Assembly: GCF_900112615.1 (NCBI RefSeq)
Contig: NZ_FOMK01000008.1
Location: forward strand, 2,011-66,010
Length of the DNA: 64,000 nt
Source of the DNA: Chitinophaga sp. CF118
GTDB taxonomy: Bacteria; Bacteroidota; Bacteroidia; Chitinophagales; Chitinophagaceae
Reading direction: 5' to 3'
Each line of letters begins with the position of its first letter. Position 1 is the first letter of the stretch. The notes beneath the pieces were generated by a model. That model was not told the origin of the DNA and did not search any database. It saw only the letters and a list, made by a program, of their open reading frames with translations. Positions 1 through 9,811 of this stretch are shown here, piece by piece. A program made the translations under genes and the position numbers.

Positions 1-2
1 CG

Positions 3-2480
3 GCGCCAGACCAGGAACATTGTAATGTTGCACTGTTTACAATGGCAGCTACGCCTGCAAGTGTAGGAACAGGTGTATGGACAATCGTTTCAGGTACTGC
101 TACTATCGCTACAACAAACAGTCCAACAACTACAGTTACGGTATTAGCTGGTAATACAGCTACCCTGCGCTGGACCATCACTAATGGTACCTGCGTATTA
201 ACAGATGATGTTGTACTTACAAATAATGTAAATATCCTGGCCGCTGCCGGTCCTGACCAGAACAATTGTGCTAATCCTGCTTTCACCCTGGCTGCTAACA
301 CTCCGGCTACCGGATCAGGTTTATGGACAGTGGTTTCAGGTACTGCTACTATAACAGATGACACCAATCCCACTTCAGCAGTAACAGTTCCAACAGGAAG
401 CACTGCTACGCTGCGCTGGACCATCACCAACGGTACCTGCGTAACAACAGACGATGTAGTATTAACAAACTACGATGTACCAACACCTTCTGTTGCCGGT
501 CCTGCTCAGGCACATTGTAATGATGCGCTGTTTACGATGGCTGCTAACACACCAACAGTAGGAACAGGTTTATGGACAGTGGTTTCCGGTACTGCTACTA
601 TCACACTAGCAACCAGTCCAACAACGACAGTCAATGTACCAGCAGGTAACACTGCTACGCTGGCATGGACTATTACAAACGGAACATGTCCGCCTTCACA
701 GACGACTATCGTTCTCACAAATAGTCAAAATGTTATAGCCGCTGCCGGTCCTGACCAGAACAATTGTGCTAATCCTGCTTTCACCCTGGCTGGTAACAAC
801 CCTGGTGCAGGAACAGGTTTATGGACAGTGGTTTCCGGTACTGCTACTATCACAACGGCAAACAGTGAGACTTCAGCAGTAACAGTTCCAACAGGAAGCA
901 CTGCTACACTGAGATGGACGATCACAGACGGACTTTGCTCCACAACAGATGATGTAGTGTTAACAAACTATGCTACACCAACACCTTCTGTTGCTGGTCC
1001 TGCTCAATCACAATGTGCCAACGATCTGTTTACGATGGCTGCTAATGCACCAACAGTAGGAACAGGTTTATGGACAGTGGTTTCTGGTACTGCTACTATC
1101 GCAACACCAACCAGTCCAACAACGACAGTCACTGTATTAGCAGGTAACACTGCTACCCTGGCATGGACCATTTCTAACGGAACATGTCCGGCTTCATCAA
1201 GTACTGTTGTACTGACCAATTATGCAGCGCCAACGCCCATCACACCAGCGCCAGACCAGGAACATTGTAATGTTGCACTGTTTACAATGGCAGCTACGCC
1301 TGCAAGTGTAGGAACAGGTGTATGGACAATCGTTTCAGGTACTGCTACTATCGCTACAACAAACAGTCCAACAACTACAGTTACAGTATTAGCTGGTAAT
1401 ACAGCTACCCTGCGCTGGACCATCACTAACGGTACCTGCGTATTAACAGATGATGTTGTACTGACCAACAATCTGAATATTGTGGCTGCTGCCGGTCCTG
1501 ACCAGAACAATTGTGCTAATCCTGCTTTCACCCTGGCTGGTAACTCACCAACCCCGGGAACAGGTTTATGGACAGTGGTTTCAGGTACGGCAACTATCAC
1601 AACAACAAACAGCGCTACTTCAGCAGTAACAGTTCCAACAGGAAGTACTGCTACGCTGCGCTGGACCATCACAAACGGAACCTGTGTAACAACAGATGAT
1701 GTGGTGTTAACGAACTACGCTACACCAACACCTTCTGTTGCCGGCCCTGCTCAAACACATTGTAATGACGCACTGTTCACTATGGCTGCTAACGCACCAA
1801 CAGTAGGAACAGGTTTATGGACCGTGGTTTCTGGTACTGCTACTATCAATACAGCAACCAGTCCAACAACAACTGTTAATGTACCAGCAGGTAACACTGC
1901 TACGCTGGCATGGACCATTTCCAACGGAACATGTCCGCCTTCACAGACAACAGTTGTGCTGACCAACAATGCATTGCCAACAACAGCTGCTGCTGGGCCT
2001 GACCAGAACCATTGCACGACACCTAACTTTACACTGGCTGCCAACACTCCGGTTATCGGAACTGGTCAGTGGTCATTAGTAAAGGGAACGGGTACTATCA
2101 CAGCACCATCCAGTCCAACCTCTGGAGCAACTGTGGCCGCTGGCGACTCTGCTTACCTGGTATGGACTATTACAAACGGTACCTGTATCTCTACAGATAC
2201 TGTTATACTTAAGAACTATCCACAGGCAGTTGCTGCTAACGCAGGTCCTGCTCAGGAACAATGTGGGTCCGCTATCTTCACACTGGCAGGTAACACTCCA
2301 AATCTTCCAACAGCAGTTGGTACCTGGACAGTTATATCGCCAGCTTCTGTGACCATCGCGGCTACTGAAATTCATAAACCAAATGCTATTGTAAATGTAC
2401 CAGTTGGTGTTACTGCAACACTTGCATGGACAATTACAAACGGTACATGTTCTACATCTTCCAGCGTTACACTCACTAAC
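3..2480 (+). repeat. Coding tandem repeat, about 249-bp units with a 1245-bp higher-order period
   Basis: Units recur about every 245-250 bp; the W-T strand is encoded near 76, 321, 568, 816, 1068, 1320, 1566, 1817 and 2067. Two subtypes alternate: one opens G-P-D-Q-N-N-C-A-N-P-A-F, the other G-P-A-Q plus C-N-D-A-L-F. Above this sits a longer period: nt 3-235 match nt 1248-1480 almost base for base (offset 1245 bp, five units), and the next units also match at the same offset with gradually more differences. The near identity at DNA level, including third positions, points to recent block duplication or gene conversion. Confidence 0.85.
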
Positions 2481-5400
2481 TTCGGTCCGATCCTGGGTAA
2501 CACCATCACCGCCGACCAGTTGTTGTGTGCTACTCAAACACCAGCTCCATTATTAGGTGGTGCAGTAAGTGGTGGTAAGGGTACTTATACTTACCAGTGG
2601 ATCTATAGTATAGACAGCCTTAGCTACACTAACGTAGTTGGTGCTACGGGTGCAACTTATGCACCTGGTGTAATTAGCCAGAATACATGGTTCAAACGTG
2701 TAGTAACCTCAGGAGGATGTATTCCTGATACAAGCAAAGCGATTAAACTGTCGCTCCTTACCAAACCACCGGTTGTAGTAACTGTACCAGCAGCAATCAC
2801 TACTGATTGTATCTCAGGTAAAGATTACGGAACCATGTTTGGTACGCCAACCTTCAGTCATGCGCCGTACACCAATGAAACGTTAACAATAACTTTTGTT
2901 GATGATTCTACACAGGTAGACGCATGTACGAAGACGATCAGACGTACCTGGACTGCTACTGACCGTTGCGGATTAACAACTTCTGCGCAGCAGACTATTA
3001 CAGTGGTAGATAAAACGGCTCCTGTATTTACAACCTCTGCTCCGGCTAACGTAACCGTTAATTGTGATGCGGTACCTGCTGCTGTAAACCTCACTGCCAA
3101 AGATGATTGCGCCGGTCTTATGACGGTAGCTCCTACTGAGGTTAGAGTAGACCAGCCTGGTGCATGTACCAGCAATTATCAGCTGATACGTACATGGGTA
3201 GTTTCAGATGCTTGCGGTAATCAAAGTTTAACACTTAAACAGACGATTACAGTTAGAGACTTAACACCTCCTGTGTTCACCGCAACACAACCAGCCAACA
3301 TCTCTGTGGATTGCGATAAGATCCCTGCTAAAACAGACCTCACCGCTACAGACAATTGTACGCCTGGTACTATCACTGTAACACCGGTTGATTCCATTGC
3401 CACCATCGCTGGTGCATGTGCGCAGAACTATCGTATCATCCGTAAATGGACAGCTACTGATATGTGTGGTAACACAACCATCCTCAGACAAACAATTACT
3501 GTTCAGGATACTTCAAGACCAGTGTTCTCTATCCCACAACCTGCTAACGTAACAGTAGATTGTGATAAGGTACCTGCTCTTCCAACAGTGACCGCTACAG
3601 ACAACTGTTCAGCTACTGTAACAGTAACCGTTGGTCAGAAAAAAGAATTCCTGTCCACAATATGTTCTAACAATTATAAATTAACACGTACCTGGACGGC
3701 GAAAGACGAATGTGGTAACACCAACATGATGTCTCAGGTGATTATTGTACAGGATACTACCAGACCAGTATTCACAGTAATACCTCCGGCAGATACAACC
3801 ATCAGTTGTGATGCTATTCCAAGTCCTTCTACAACCCTGAAAGCAACAGATAATTGCAGCGCTACCAGCAATGTAAAAATCTCTTACTCTCAGACCCGTC
3901 AGGATATTGCGGGTGCATGTGCCAGCAATTATAAACTGATCCGTACCTGGACAGCGAAAGATGAATGTGGTAACAGCACCGTGATTCGCCAGACGATCAC
4001 CGTAGTAGATACAACCAAACCGGTTATTGATCCGGCTCCTGCAGATATTACAGTGGAATGTGGCGGATCTATCCAGATAGCTGCTACCCTGTATGCCCGT
4101 GATAATTGTGATAATACCTTCCCGAAAAAGGCAACGATGAAGGAAGATCCTTACACAAAAGATGTTTGTGCCGGATATGTAATTATCAGAAGATGGACGA
4201 TTGCAGATGCTTGCGGTAACCAGGCAATAGAACGTGTACAGCGCATCACGGTTAATCCATGTCCTAAACCGGAACTGGATCCTACCCTGCCTGTAAACTG
4301 TTCTAACAATACCAAATTTGCTATCCTGCTGAAAAACAAAGTAAGCAAACCTAAATTCACCCTGGTAAGTATTGTACCAGCTACTGCGGTAACAACTCCG
4401 CTTACACAAACCAGCAACGTATTCGACCTGAAAGGTGCTACTCAGGCTACCTTCACAGTAACAGACGGTGTTACAGGTTGTGTATCCGATCCGGTTACTT
4501 ACAATCTGCAGTACACTGCCAAACCAGTAGTGAACCTGGGTAATGATACCGCTATCTGTAAAGGCAACACCCTTACCCTGGATGCAGGTACTGCTAATGC
4601 AGCTTATACCATCCGCTGGTCTACCGGTGAAACTTCACAAACGATCAGTGTAGCAGCTGCAGGTACTTATACTGCAACAGTTACAAATAGTGGTTGTTCT
4701 ACAACAGATTCCATCAAGGTTAAAATCACCAATCCTCCGGTGGTGAACATTCCGGATGCTAATATCTGCGATGGCCAGTCAGTAAAACTGAATGCTTACG
4801 TACAGGGAGCTTCCTATGTATGGAACACAGGCGATACTGGTCCGTCAATCACTGTAAATACATCGAACATGTACTGGGTGGATGTAACCTTAGGTGGTTG
4901 CGTTGCTTCAGATACTGTAACGGTAACAGTAAACCCTGCGCCAAATGTTACATTAACACCTGATACTGATATCTGTCCTGATGAAACGCTGATGCTTACA
5001 GTAGATCCTGACGGTGGTACTGTACAGTGGTTAAGCGGAGAAACCACTAACTCAATTGTGGTATCTAAACCAGGCGATTACTGGGTGACTGTAACACGCA
5101 ATGGTTGCGTAGTGAACGACACCGTGAAAGTAGGATTGAAATCTGCTATCACAGTTGACCTGGGTCCAGACAGAGACATTTGTACAGGTGGACGCGTAGT
5201 ATTGGATGGAACAAATCCTGATGCGATCTCCTACCTCTGGAATGATGGTACTACCGATCCTGTGAAAGAAATCACAGAACCAGGTAAATACATCATCTCA
5301 GTAATGGATAAATTCTGTTCTCAGATAACGATGGATAGTGTAACAGTTAGTGTAACCGGTTTACCAACTACCCTGCTGGGTAATGATACTACCTGGTGCC

Positions 5401-5855
5401 GTGGTATGCCGCTGGTACTGACCCCAACAATGGGTGAAGCTACTGGTATCCGTTGGCAGGATGGTTCTATCTCCCCAACTTACACGGTAACAATACCAGG
5501 TACATACTCTGTAGTTGTGTACAACAGTTGCGGTACTGTAACAGATCAGATTACGATAGCATTTAAAGATTGTGATCCTAAACCACAATTCCCGAATGCC
5601 TTCACTCCGAATGGAGACGGTCATAACGATACCTTCAAACCTATAGTACAAGGTCCGATGTACGATTATGACTTACGTATCTACAACCGTTGGGGTGAAA
5701 TGATCTTTATCAGTAAAGATTCCAAGACCGGATGGAATGGTAAATATCAGGGCAGACTCGTGGAGAACGGTACTTATGTATGGATGCTGAGCTACAAGAA
5801 ACTGATGGGTGGATCTGTGAATGTAGTGAAAGGAGAAATTACAGTTATAAGATAA
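3..5855 (+). CDS. Giant repetitive adhesin-like surface protein with type B T9SS sorting domain (5' end outside window)
   Basis: The reading frame is open at the left edge, so the N-terminus is missing; the first visible codons (APDQEHCN) are repeat sequence. Order of parts: (1) about nine to ten Ig-like units of 82-84 residues to about nt 2480, each with a W-T-V-V-S-G-T-A-T-I strand, a T-W-T-I-T-N-G-T-C strand and a conserved Cys; (2) a linker to about 2770; (3) five HYR-like units of about 80-85 residues (about 2770-4255) with an N-V-T-V-D-C-D motif and a D-x-C-G-N motif; (4) five units with N-L-G-N-D-T-A-I-C starts (about 4530-5570); (5) a C-terminal module from about 5590 starting F-P-N-A-F-T-P-N-G-D-G, the gliding-motility-associated (CHU_C, TIGR04131-like) type B sorting domain. 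By family knowledge such proteins cross the outer membrane by T9SS and act as adhesins or gliding-associated proteins. Binding target unknown. A strong terminator follows directly. Confidence 0.9.
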   Translation, partial: APDQEHCNVALFTMAATPASVGTGVWTIVSGTATIATTNSPTTTVTVLAGNTATLRWTITNGTCVLTDDVVLTNNVNILAAAGPDQNNCANPAFTLAANTPATGSGLWTVVSGTATITDDTNPTSAVTVPTGSTATLRWTITNGTCVTTDDVVLTNYDVPTPSVAGPAQAHCNDALFTMAANTPTVGTGLWTVVSGTATITLATSPTTTVNVPAGNTATLAWTITNGTCPPSQTTIVLTNSQNVIAAAGPDQNNCANPAFTLAGNNPGAGTGLWTVVSGTATITTANSETSAVTVPTGSTATLRWTITDGLCSTTDDVVLTNYATPTPSVAGPAQSQCANDLFTMAANAPTVGTGLWTVVSGTATIATPTSPTTTVTVLAGNTATLAWTISNGTCPASSSTVVLTNYAAPTPITPAPDQEHCNVALFTMAATPASVGTGVWTIVSGTATIATTNSPTTTVTVLAGNTATLRWTITNGTCVLTDDVVLTNNLNIVAAAGPDQNNCANPAFTLAGNSPTPGTGLWTVVSGTATITTTNSATSAVTVPTGSTATLRWTITNGTCVTTDDVVLTNYATPTPSVAGPAQTHCNDALFTMAANAPTVGTGLWTVVSGTATINTATSPTTTVNVPAGNTATLAWTISNGTCPPSQTTVVLTNNALPTTAAAGPDQNHCTTPNFTLAANTPVIGTGQWSLVKGTGTITAPSSPTSGATVAAGDSAYLVWTITNGTCISTDTVILKNYPQAVAANAGPAQEQCGSAIFTLAGNTPNLPTAVGTWTVISPASVTIAATEIHKPNAIVNVPVGVTATLAWTITNGTCSTSSSVTLTNFGPILGNTITADQLLCATQTPAPLLGGAVSGGKGTYTYQWIYSIDSLSYTNVVGATGATYAPGVISQNTWFKRVVTSGGCIPDTSKAIKLSLLTKPPVVVTVPAAITTDCISGKDYGTMFGTPTFSHAPYTNETLTITFVDDSTQVDACTKTIRRTWTATDRCGLTTSAQQTITVVDKTAPVFTTSAPANVTVNCDAVPAAVNLTAKDDCAGLMTVAPTEVRVDQPGACTSNYQLIRTWVVSDACGNQSLTLKQTITVRDLTPPVFTATQPANISVDCDKIPAKTDLTATDNCTPGTITVTPVDSIATIAGACAQNYRIIRKWTATDMCGNTTILRQTITVQDTSRPVFSIPQPANVTVDCDKVPALPTVTATDNCSATVTVTVGQKKEFLSTICSNNYKLTRTWTAKDECGNTNMMSQVIIVQDTTRPVFTVIPPADTTISCDAIPSPSTTLKATDNCSATSNVKISYSQTRQDIAGACASNYKLIRTWTAKDECGNSTVIRQTITVVDTTKPVIDPAPADITVECGGSIQIAATLYARDNCDNTFPKKATMKEDPYTKDVCAGYVIIRRWTIADACGNQAIERVQRITVNPCPKPELDPTLPVNCSNNTKFAILLKNKVSKPKFTLVSIVPATAVTTPLTQTSNVFDLKGATQATFTVTDGVTGCVSDPVTYNLQYTAKPVVNLGNDTAICKGNTLTLDAGTANAAYTIRWSTGETSQTISVAAAGTYTATVTNSGCSTTDSIKVKITNPPVVNIPDANICDGQSVKLNAYVQGASYVWNTGDTGPSITVNTSNMYWVDVTLGGCVASDTVTVTVNPAPNVTLTPDTDICPDETLMLTVDPDGGTVQWLSGETTNSIVVSKPGDYWVTVTRNGCVVNDTVKVGLKSAITVDLGPDRDICTGGRVVLDGTNPDAISYLWNDGTTDPVKEITEPGKYIISVMDKFCSQITMDSVTVSVTGLPTTLLGNDTTWCRGMPLVLTPTMGEATGIRWQDGSISPTYTVTIPGTYSVVVYNSCGTVTDQITIAFKDCDPKPQFPNAFTPNGDGHNDTFKPIVQGPMYDYDLRIYNRWGEMIFISKDSKTGWNGKYQGRLVENGTYVWMLSYKKLMGGSVNVVKGEITVIR
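2770..4255 (+). repeat. Coding HYR-like repeat array
   Basis: About five protein repeats of 80-85 residues. Each has a D-T-T-R-P-V-F-like start, an N-V-T-V-D-C-D strand, a T-D-N-C motif, an N-Y-K-L-I-R-T-W strand and a D-E-C-G-N motif. They look like HYR-type Ig-fold domains. DNA identity between units is much lower than in the upstream array, so this block is older. Confidence 0.7.
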
Positions 5856-5875
5856 GAAGTGTAAAGTACAAATAG

Positions 5876-5914
5876 GAGAAAGGCGTCCCGGGGTAATCCC
5901 GGGGCGCCTTTCTC
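5876..5914 (+). terminator. Strong rho-independent terminator
   Basis: A 17-bp stem (5876-5892 with 5898-5914, one G-T pair) closes a 5-nt loop and is followed by TTTC. It lies 20 bp after the adhesin stop codon and ends that transcript. Confidence 0.85.
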
Positions 5915-6009
5915 TTTCAGAAAGAACGGGCATCGTTAATTGTCATCAATAATTTGATTTTTATAAATAATGGATTGATTGCCACAAACAGCAGTCTGTT
6001 TTTGCCCGC

Positions 6010-6017
6010 TACCTTTG
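6010..6017 (+). promoter_or_regulatory. Candidate Bacteroidota -7 element for the SDR gene
   Basis: TACCTTTG fits the TAnnTTTG consensus of the Bacteroidota housekeeping sigma factor and lies 22 nt before the chosen ATG. No convincing -33 element is seen at the usual spacing, so the call rests on the -7 match and its position. Confidence 0.4.
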
Positions 6018-6038
6018 CATTATAAAAAACAATACACG

Positions 6039-6803
6039 ATGGAACAGAAAAGTAAAATAGCTCTTGTTACCGGCGGTAGCAGAGGGCTGGGCAAAGACAT
6101 GGCTTTGCGTCTTGCGGAAAGAGGAATTGATGTTATCATCACATACAATAGCCAGGCGCAGAATGCACAAGAAGTAGTAGCGCAGATACAGCAGGATGGG
6201 CAAAAAGCCGCAACACTTCAACTCAATACCGGCGATATAAAAAGTTTTGGTTCTTTTACCGCGCAGCTGCAAGATGTTTTGAAGAATAGATTTGATGCTA
6301 CTCATTTCGATTATCTTGTTAATAACGCAGGCATTGGCGGGTATTCCCCTATTGCTGACGTAAGCGAAGACATGTTTGATGAATTGCTGAATATCCATTT
6401 TAAAGGTGTTTACTTCTTAACGCAAAAAATGCTGTCATTTATTAACGATGGTGGTGGCATCGTTAATGTATCTTCCGGTCTCACCCGTATCTCAGTGCCC
6501 GGTTCTTCCGCTTATGCCTGTATGAAGGGAGCAACGGAGATATTCACACATTACCTGGCCAAAGAATTGGGTGTACGGGGTATAAGGGCAAACACCATAG
6601 CCCCCGGCGCCATATTGACTGATTTTGGAGGAGGACATCTTAGAAACAGTGAACAGCTGCAACAGTTTGTGAGCAACATCACTGCGTTGGGTAGGCCAGG
6701 TGTAGCAGAAGATATTGGCAGTGTGGTTGCATTCTTATGTACAGAAGAAGCGCGTTGGGTCAATGGACAACGCATAGAGATATCCGGCGGTATGCAATTG
6801 TAA
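6039..6803 (+). CDS. SDR family NAD(P)-dependent oxidoreductase
   Basis: A 254-residue classical short-chain dehydrogenase/reductase. Visible motifs are the cofactor loop T-G-G-S-R-G-L-G (residues 11-18), N-N-A-G (95-98), the catalytic Ser in N-V-S-S (145-146), Tyr159 and Lys163 in Y-A-C-M-K, and a P-G stretch after strand 6. The length is normal for the family. The ATG at 6039 gives a standard N-terminus; the frame also runs upstream to 5979, but that extension holds the likely promoter and no domain. The Rossmann fold with this catalytic triad predicts NAD(P)-dependent reduction or oxidation of a carbonyl or hydroxyl group; the substrate cannot be read. It stands alone, between a terminator and a 520-bp gap. 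Confidence 0.88.
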   Translation: MEQKSKIALVTGGSRGLGKDMALRLAERGIDVIITYNSQAQNAQEVVAQIQQDGQKAATLQLNTGDIKSFGSFTAQLQDVLKNRFDATHFDYLVNNAGIGGYSPIADVSEDMFDELLNIHFKGVYFLTQKMLSFINDGGGIVNVSSGLTRISVPGSSAYACMKGATEIFTHYLAKELGVRGIRANTIAPGAILTDFGGGHLRNSEQLQQFVSNITALGRPGVAEDIGSVVAFLCTEEARWVNGQRIEISGGMQL

Positions 6804-7323
6804 CTTTAAAACTATATTATGGAATGGGGCCCAGGTATAAATCATTGCCTGTGCCTCGTTTTCGTTTGCCTACCTTTCGTCTTTAAATGCTTCAGCATTC
6901 TTGTCTGTAACAAACAGAACCAGTTCAGCAGGGCCTGGAAATGGTTATTTATCATTCGTATCCTATTGGTTAGGAGATCAGATAGTTTATATGTATTTTG
7001 AAGTGTGTCCGTTTTCTTCCGCATACTACAATCCTTTATAGCCTACCTGGTTCTTTGTATGGCCAAGTTTCTCATGTTACGAATGGTCATTGATTATTCC
7101 AGTTTTCGTACTGATACACATTCTCTTAAATACAAGCCTGTTACATAAGATTTTATTTTCGTCCAAACGGTGTTCGGAAGCGGACGGTTTTTGTATTGAA
7201 AACGAACAAGCCGGCTTTTATAATATAAATACTGCATTGTAAATCAATTATATGAGTATTCGGCATTGTCTTGGCATACAGTCCCAGCAAACCCTGTTCG
7301 TTACATTTAAACTAATTATTGAT
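6804..7323. other. Intergenic region without a supported gene
   Basis: Open frames of about 60 codons lie here on both strands, overlap each other and have no recognisable protein features. An imperfect inverted repeat (GTTCG GAAG CGGAC, 7172-7185) followed by a T-run lies about 140 bp before the permease start and could be an operator or attenuator. Nothing else is recognised. Confidence 0.4.
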
Positions 7324-9702
7324 ATGATTAGAAATTTCTTCAAAGTGGTTTTCCGGAATCTTCTTCGTAATAAAGGATTTTCTGCAATTAACATTATAGG
7401 TCTTGCAGTAGGCATGGCTGCCGCAATACTTATTTTGCTGTGGATACAAGACGAGAAAAGCTACGACGGGTTTCATGAGAATAAAGGCAGAATATACGAG
7501 GTATGGAATCGTGTACCATTTGATGGTAAGATCGCCTGCTGGAATACTGTATCCGCTTTAACGGCCCGGGCCGTGGAAAAGGATTTGCCTGAGATAGAGC
7601 GTGCCGTAAGGGTAAATTCGAATGATAATTTTCTTTTTTCAGTTGGGGATAAAAAAATAATGAAATCGGGAATTACGGTTGATACCGGTTTTCTCCAAAT
7701 GTTCAGCTTCCCGATGCTGAAAGGAAATCCATCTACAGCATTGAATGATCTGCATTCGGTGGTGCTTACTGAAAAAACAGCTAAAAGTTTATTCGGCAAT
7801 GAAGAGGCAATGGGGAAAATTATTAAAATTGAAAATAGAGATAATTTCACTGTTACTGGTATCCTGAAAGATTTGCCTGGCAATACAAGATTCGATTTTG
7901 AATACTTACTGCCCTGGTCATCTTTAAAATACAGGGTGGAAGGGGATTTGGGCTGGAACGATAACAGCACTCCTACTTATGTGATGCTGAAGTCAAATGT
8001 AAACTATGCTACTATCGCTCCTAAAATAAAAGAATTGAAACAGCATTACAATGATGAAGCGAAAACGATGAAATGGGAGCTGTTTATTTACCCTCTTAGT
8101 CGCTGGCGCCTATATTCAAGTTTCACTAATGGTGTGGAAGACAATGGGGGGCGTAGCACATTCGTGAAAATTTTTAGCATCATCGCAGGATTAATATTAT
8201 TGATTGCATGTATCAATTTTATGAACCTGAGTACCGCACGAAGTGAAAAGCGGGCGAAGGAAGTAGGGATACGAAAAGTAGTGGGTGCAAAGAAAAGTTC
8301 TCTCATCAGCCAGTTCATCGGGGAATCTGTTTTTATTGCTTTTCTGGCAGGCATTGTAGCAATCATTATTGTTCTGATAAGTTTACCCAGCTACAACCAG
8401 CTTACGGATAAAAAATTATTTATAAATTTTGGAAGTATCTATACATGGATTGCATTTATCGGGTTTATCCTGTTCACCGGTTTACTGGCTGGCAGTTACC
8501 CCGCATTCTTTCTTTCATCTTTCCAGCCTGTTAAGGTATTAAAAGGGACATTTAATAAAGTAAATGCATTAGTAACACCAAGAAAAGCGCTGGTTGTATT
8601 GCAGTTCACATGTGCCACCATTCTTATCATCTGTACTATTATCGTAAAACAACAGATAGACTATGCCCGCGACCGGGAAACAGGATATAACAAAGATAAT
8701 CTTGTTTACCATTTCATGACGGGCGATATACCTAAGAACTACACATTGATAAAGAATGAATTGATTGAATCTGGCATTGCGAAATCAGTTACAAAAACAA
8801 ACTCTCCGCTTACTGAAAGGTGGAGTAATGGATGGGGCCAGAGTTGGGAAGGAAAGGATCCGAATGATCAAACATCTTTCGACCGGTATTTATCTGATGA
8901 AGGGTTGGGTGCTACTGCGGGGTTACAATTTATACAAGGCCGTGATTTCGATTTAAAGAAATTCCCTACCGATTCAACAGGACTGATTGTAAATGAATCA
9001 TCGCTGAAAGTAATGAAGTTCAAAGACCCGCTTGGTAAAGTAGTAAATGACCTTGGCATTGACTGGCATATTGTAGGGGTTATTAAAGATTTTATTCTTA
9101 CCAGCCCTTATGAACCAACAAGACCGATATTGATATGCGGTGCGAAGAGTAGCTTCATGACTTTCAAAGTGATGCAGATAAAACTAAACGGAAAAAACGC
9201 TACTACTAAAAACCTGAAAAATGTGGAAGCTATTTTCAGGAAATACAATCCGGATTATCCATTTGAATATAAGTTCATAGACGATGCCTATGCGAAGAAA
9301 TTCGATAATGAACAACGCCAGGGGACTTTAGCCGCTTTATTTGCAGGACTTACTATTTTTATTTCATGCCTTGGTTTATTTGGTCTTGCTACATATATGG
9401 CAGAAAGCAGGATAAAGGAAATTGGTGTGCGGAAAGTGTTGGGAGCATCCGTAACCAGCATTACAACTTTACTATCCAAAGATTTTGTAAAGCTGGTCAT
9501 TATTTCATTTTTAATAGCAGCGCCATTATCATATTGGAGTATGTATAAATGGTTGCAGGATTATCAGTATCGTGTTAGTATTCATTGGTGGGTATTCGCG
9601 GTTGCGTGTTTCTTATCAGTAGCAATTGCAATATTAACTGTAAGTTATCAGTCTATCAGAGCGGCATTAGTAAACCCGGTGAAAAGCCTGAGAAAAGAAT
9701 AG
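7324..9702 (+). CDS. ABC transporter permease, MacB/FtsX type
   Basis: A 792-residue inner-membrane protein with the common Bacteroidota layout: an N-terminal membrane helix (from about residue 20) after the typical M-I-R-N-F-F-K start, a large periplasmic MacB_PCD-like domain, three central helices with F-M-N-L-S-T-A-R-S-E-K-R-A-K-E-V-G-I-R-K (FtsX domain), a second periplasmic domain, and a second FtsX domain with E-I-G-V-R-K-V-L-G-A near the C-terminus. The ATG at 7324 is preferred over the one at 7252, because the 24 extra residues are not part of the family N-terminus. Such proteins form mechanotransmission ABC systems with a LolD/MacB-type ATPase. No ATPase is adjacent, so it must use one encoded elsewhere. 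Substrate unknown. Confidence 0.88.
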   Translation: MIRNFFKVVFRNLLRNKGFSAINIIGLAVGMAAAILILLWIQDEKSYDGFHENKGRIYEVWNRVPFDGKIACWNTVSALTARAVEKDLPEIERAVRVNSNDNFLFSVGDKKIMKSGITVDTGFLQMFSFPMLKGNPSTALNDLHSVVLTEKTAKSLFGNEEAMGKIIKIENRDNFTVTGILKDLPGNTRFDFEYLLPWSSLKYRVEGDLGWNDNSTPTYVMLKSNVNYATIAPKIKELKQHYNDEAKTMKWELFIYPLSRWRLYSSFTNGVEDNGGRSTFVKIFSIIAGLILLIACINFMNLSTARSEKRAKEVGIRKVVGAKKSSLISQFIGESVFIAFLAGIVAIIIVLISLPSYNQLTDKKLFINFGSIYTWIAFIGFILFTGLLAGSYPAFFLSSFQPVKVLKGTFNKVNALVTPRKALVVLQFTCATILIICTIIVKQQIDYARDRETGYNKDNLVYHFMTGDIPKNYTLIKNELIESGIAKSVTKTNSPLTERWSNGWGQSWEGKDPNDQTSFDRYLSDEGLGATAGLQFIQGRDFDLKKFPTDSTGLIVNESSLKVMKFKDPLGKVVNDLGIDWHIVGVIKDFILTSPYEPTRPILICGAKSSFMTFKVMQIKLNGKNATTKNLKNVEAIFRKYNPDYPFEYKFIDDAYAKKFDNEQRQGTLAALFAGLTIFISCLGLFGLATYMAESRIKEIGVRKVLGASVTSITTLLSKDFVKLVIISFLIAAPLSYWSMYKWLQDYQYRVSIHWWVFAVACFLSVAIAILTVSYQSIRAALVNPVKSLRKE

Positions 9703-9751
9703 AGGAATTTTCGTTACCCCAACAGATATGCAAAATGGTATAATTACAAAA

Positions 9752-9795
9752 ATAAATAAAGCCTGTATCGTAATTATGATACAGGCTTTATTTAT
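9752..9795. terminator. Bidirectional terminator between convergent genes
   Basis: A perfect 18-bp stem (9752-9769 with 9778-9795) and an 8-nt loop. The A/T-rich outer stem gives U-runs in both directions. It serves the permease on the plus strand and the cytochrome lipoprotein on the minus strand. Confidence 0.85.
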
Positions 9796-9811
9796 ATAGC
9801 TGATATGAGCA

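Noticed and set aside
1..2480. Regular direct repeats that could suggest a CRISPR array
   Set aside because: The period is about 249 bp with no spacer pattern, and the repeats are coding and in frame within the adhesin.
3681..4409. Minus-strand open frame of 242 codons inside the adhesin repeats
   Set aside because: It is a shadow of the repetitive coding sequence; many other minus-strand frames in the repeat array look alike for the same reason.
6819..7024. Two overlapping 60-codon frames on opposite strands
   Set aside because: Neither has a recognisable feature or good start context; they are mutual shadows in an intergenic region.
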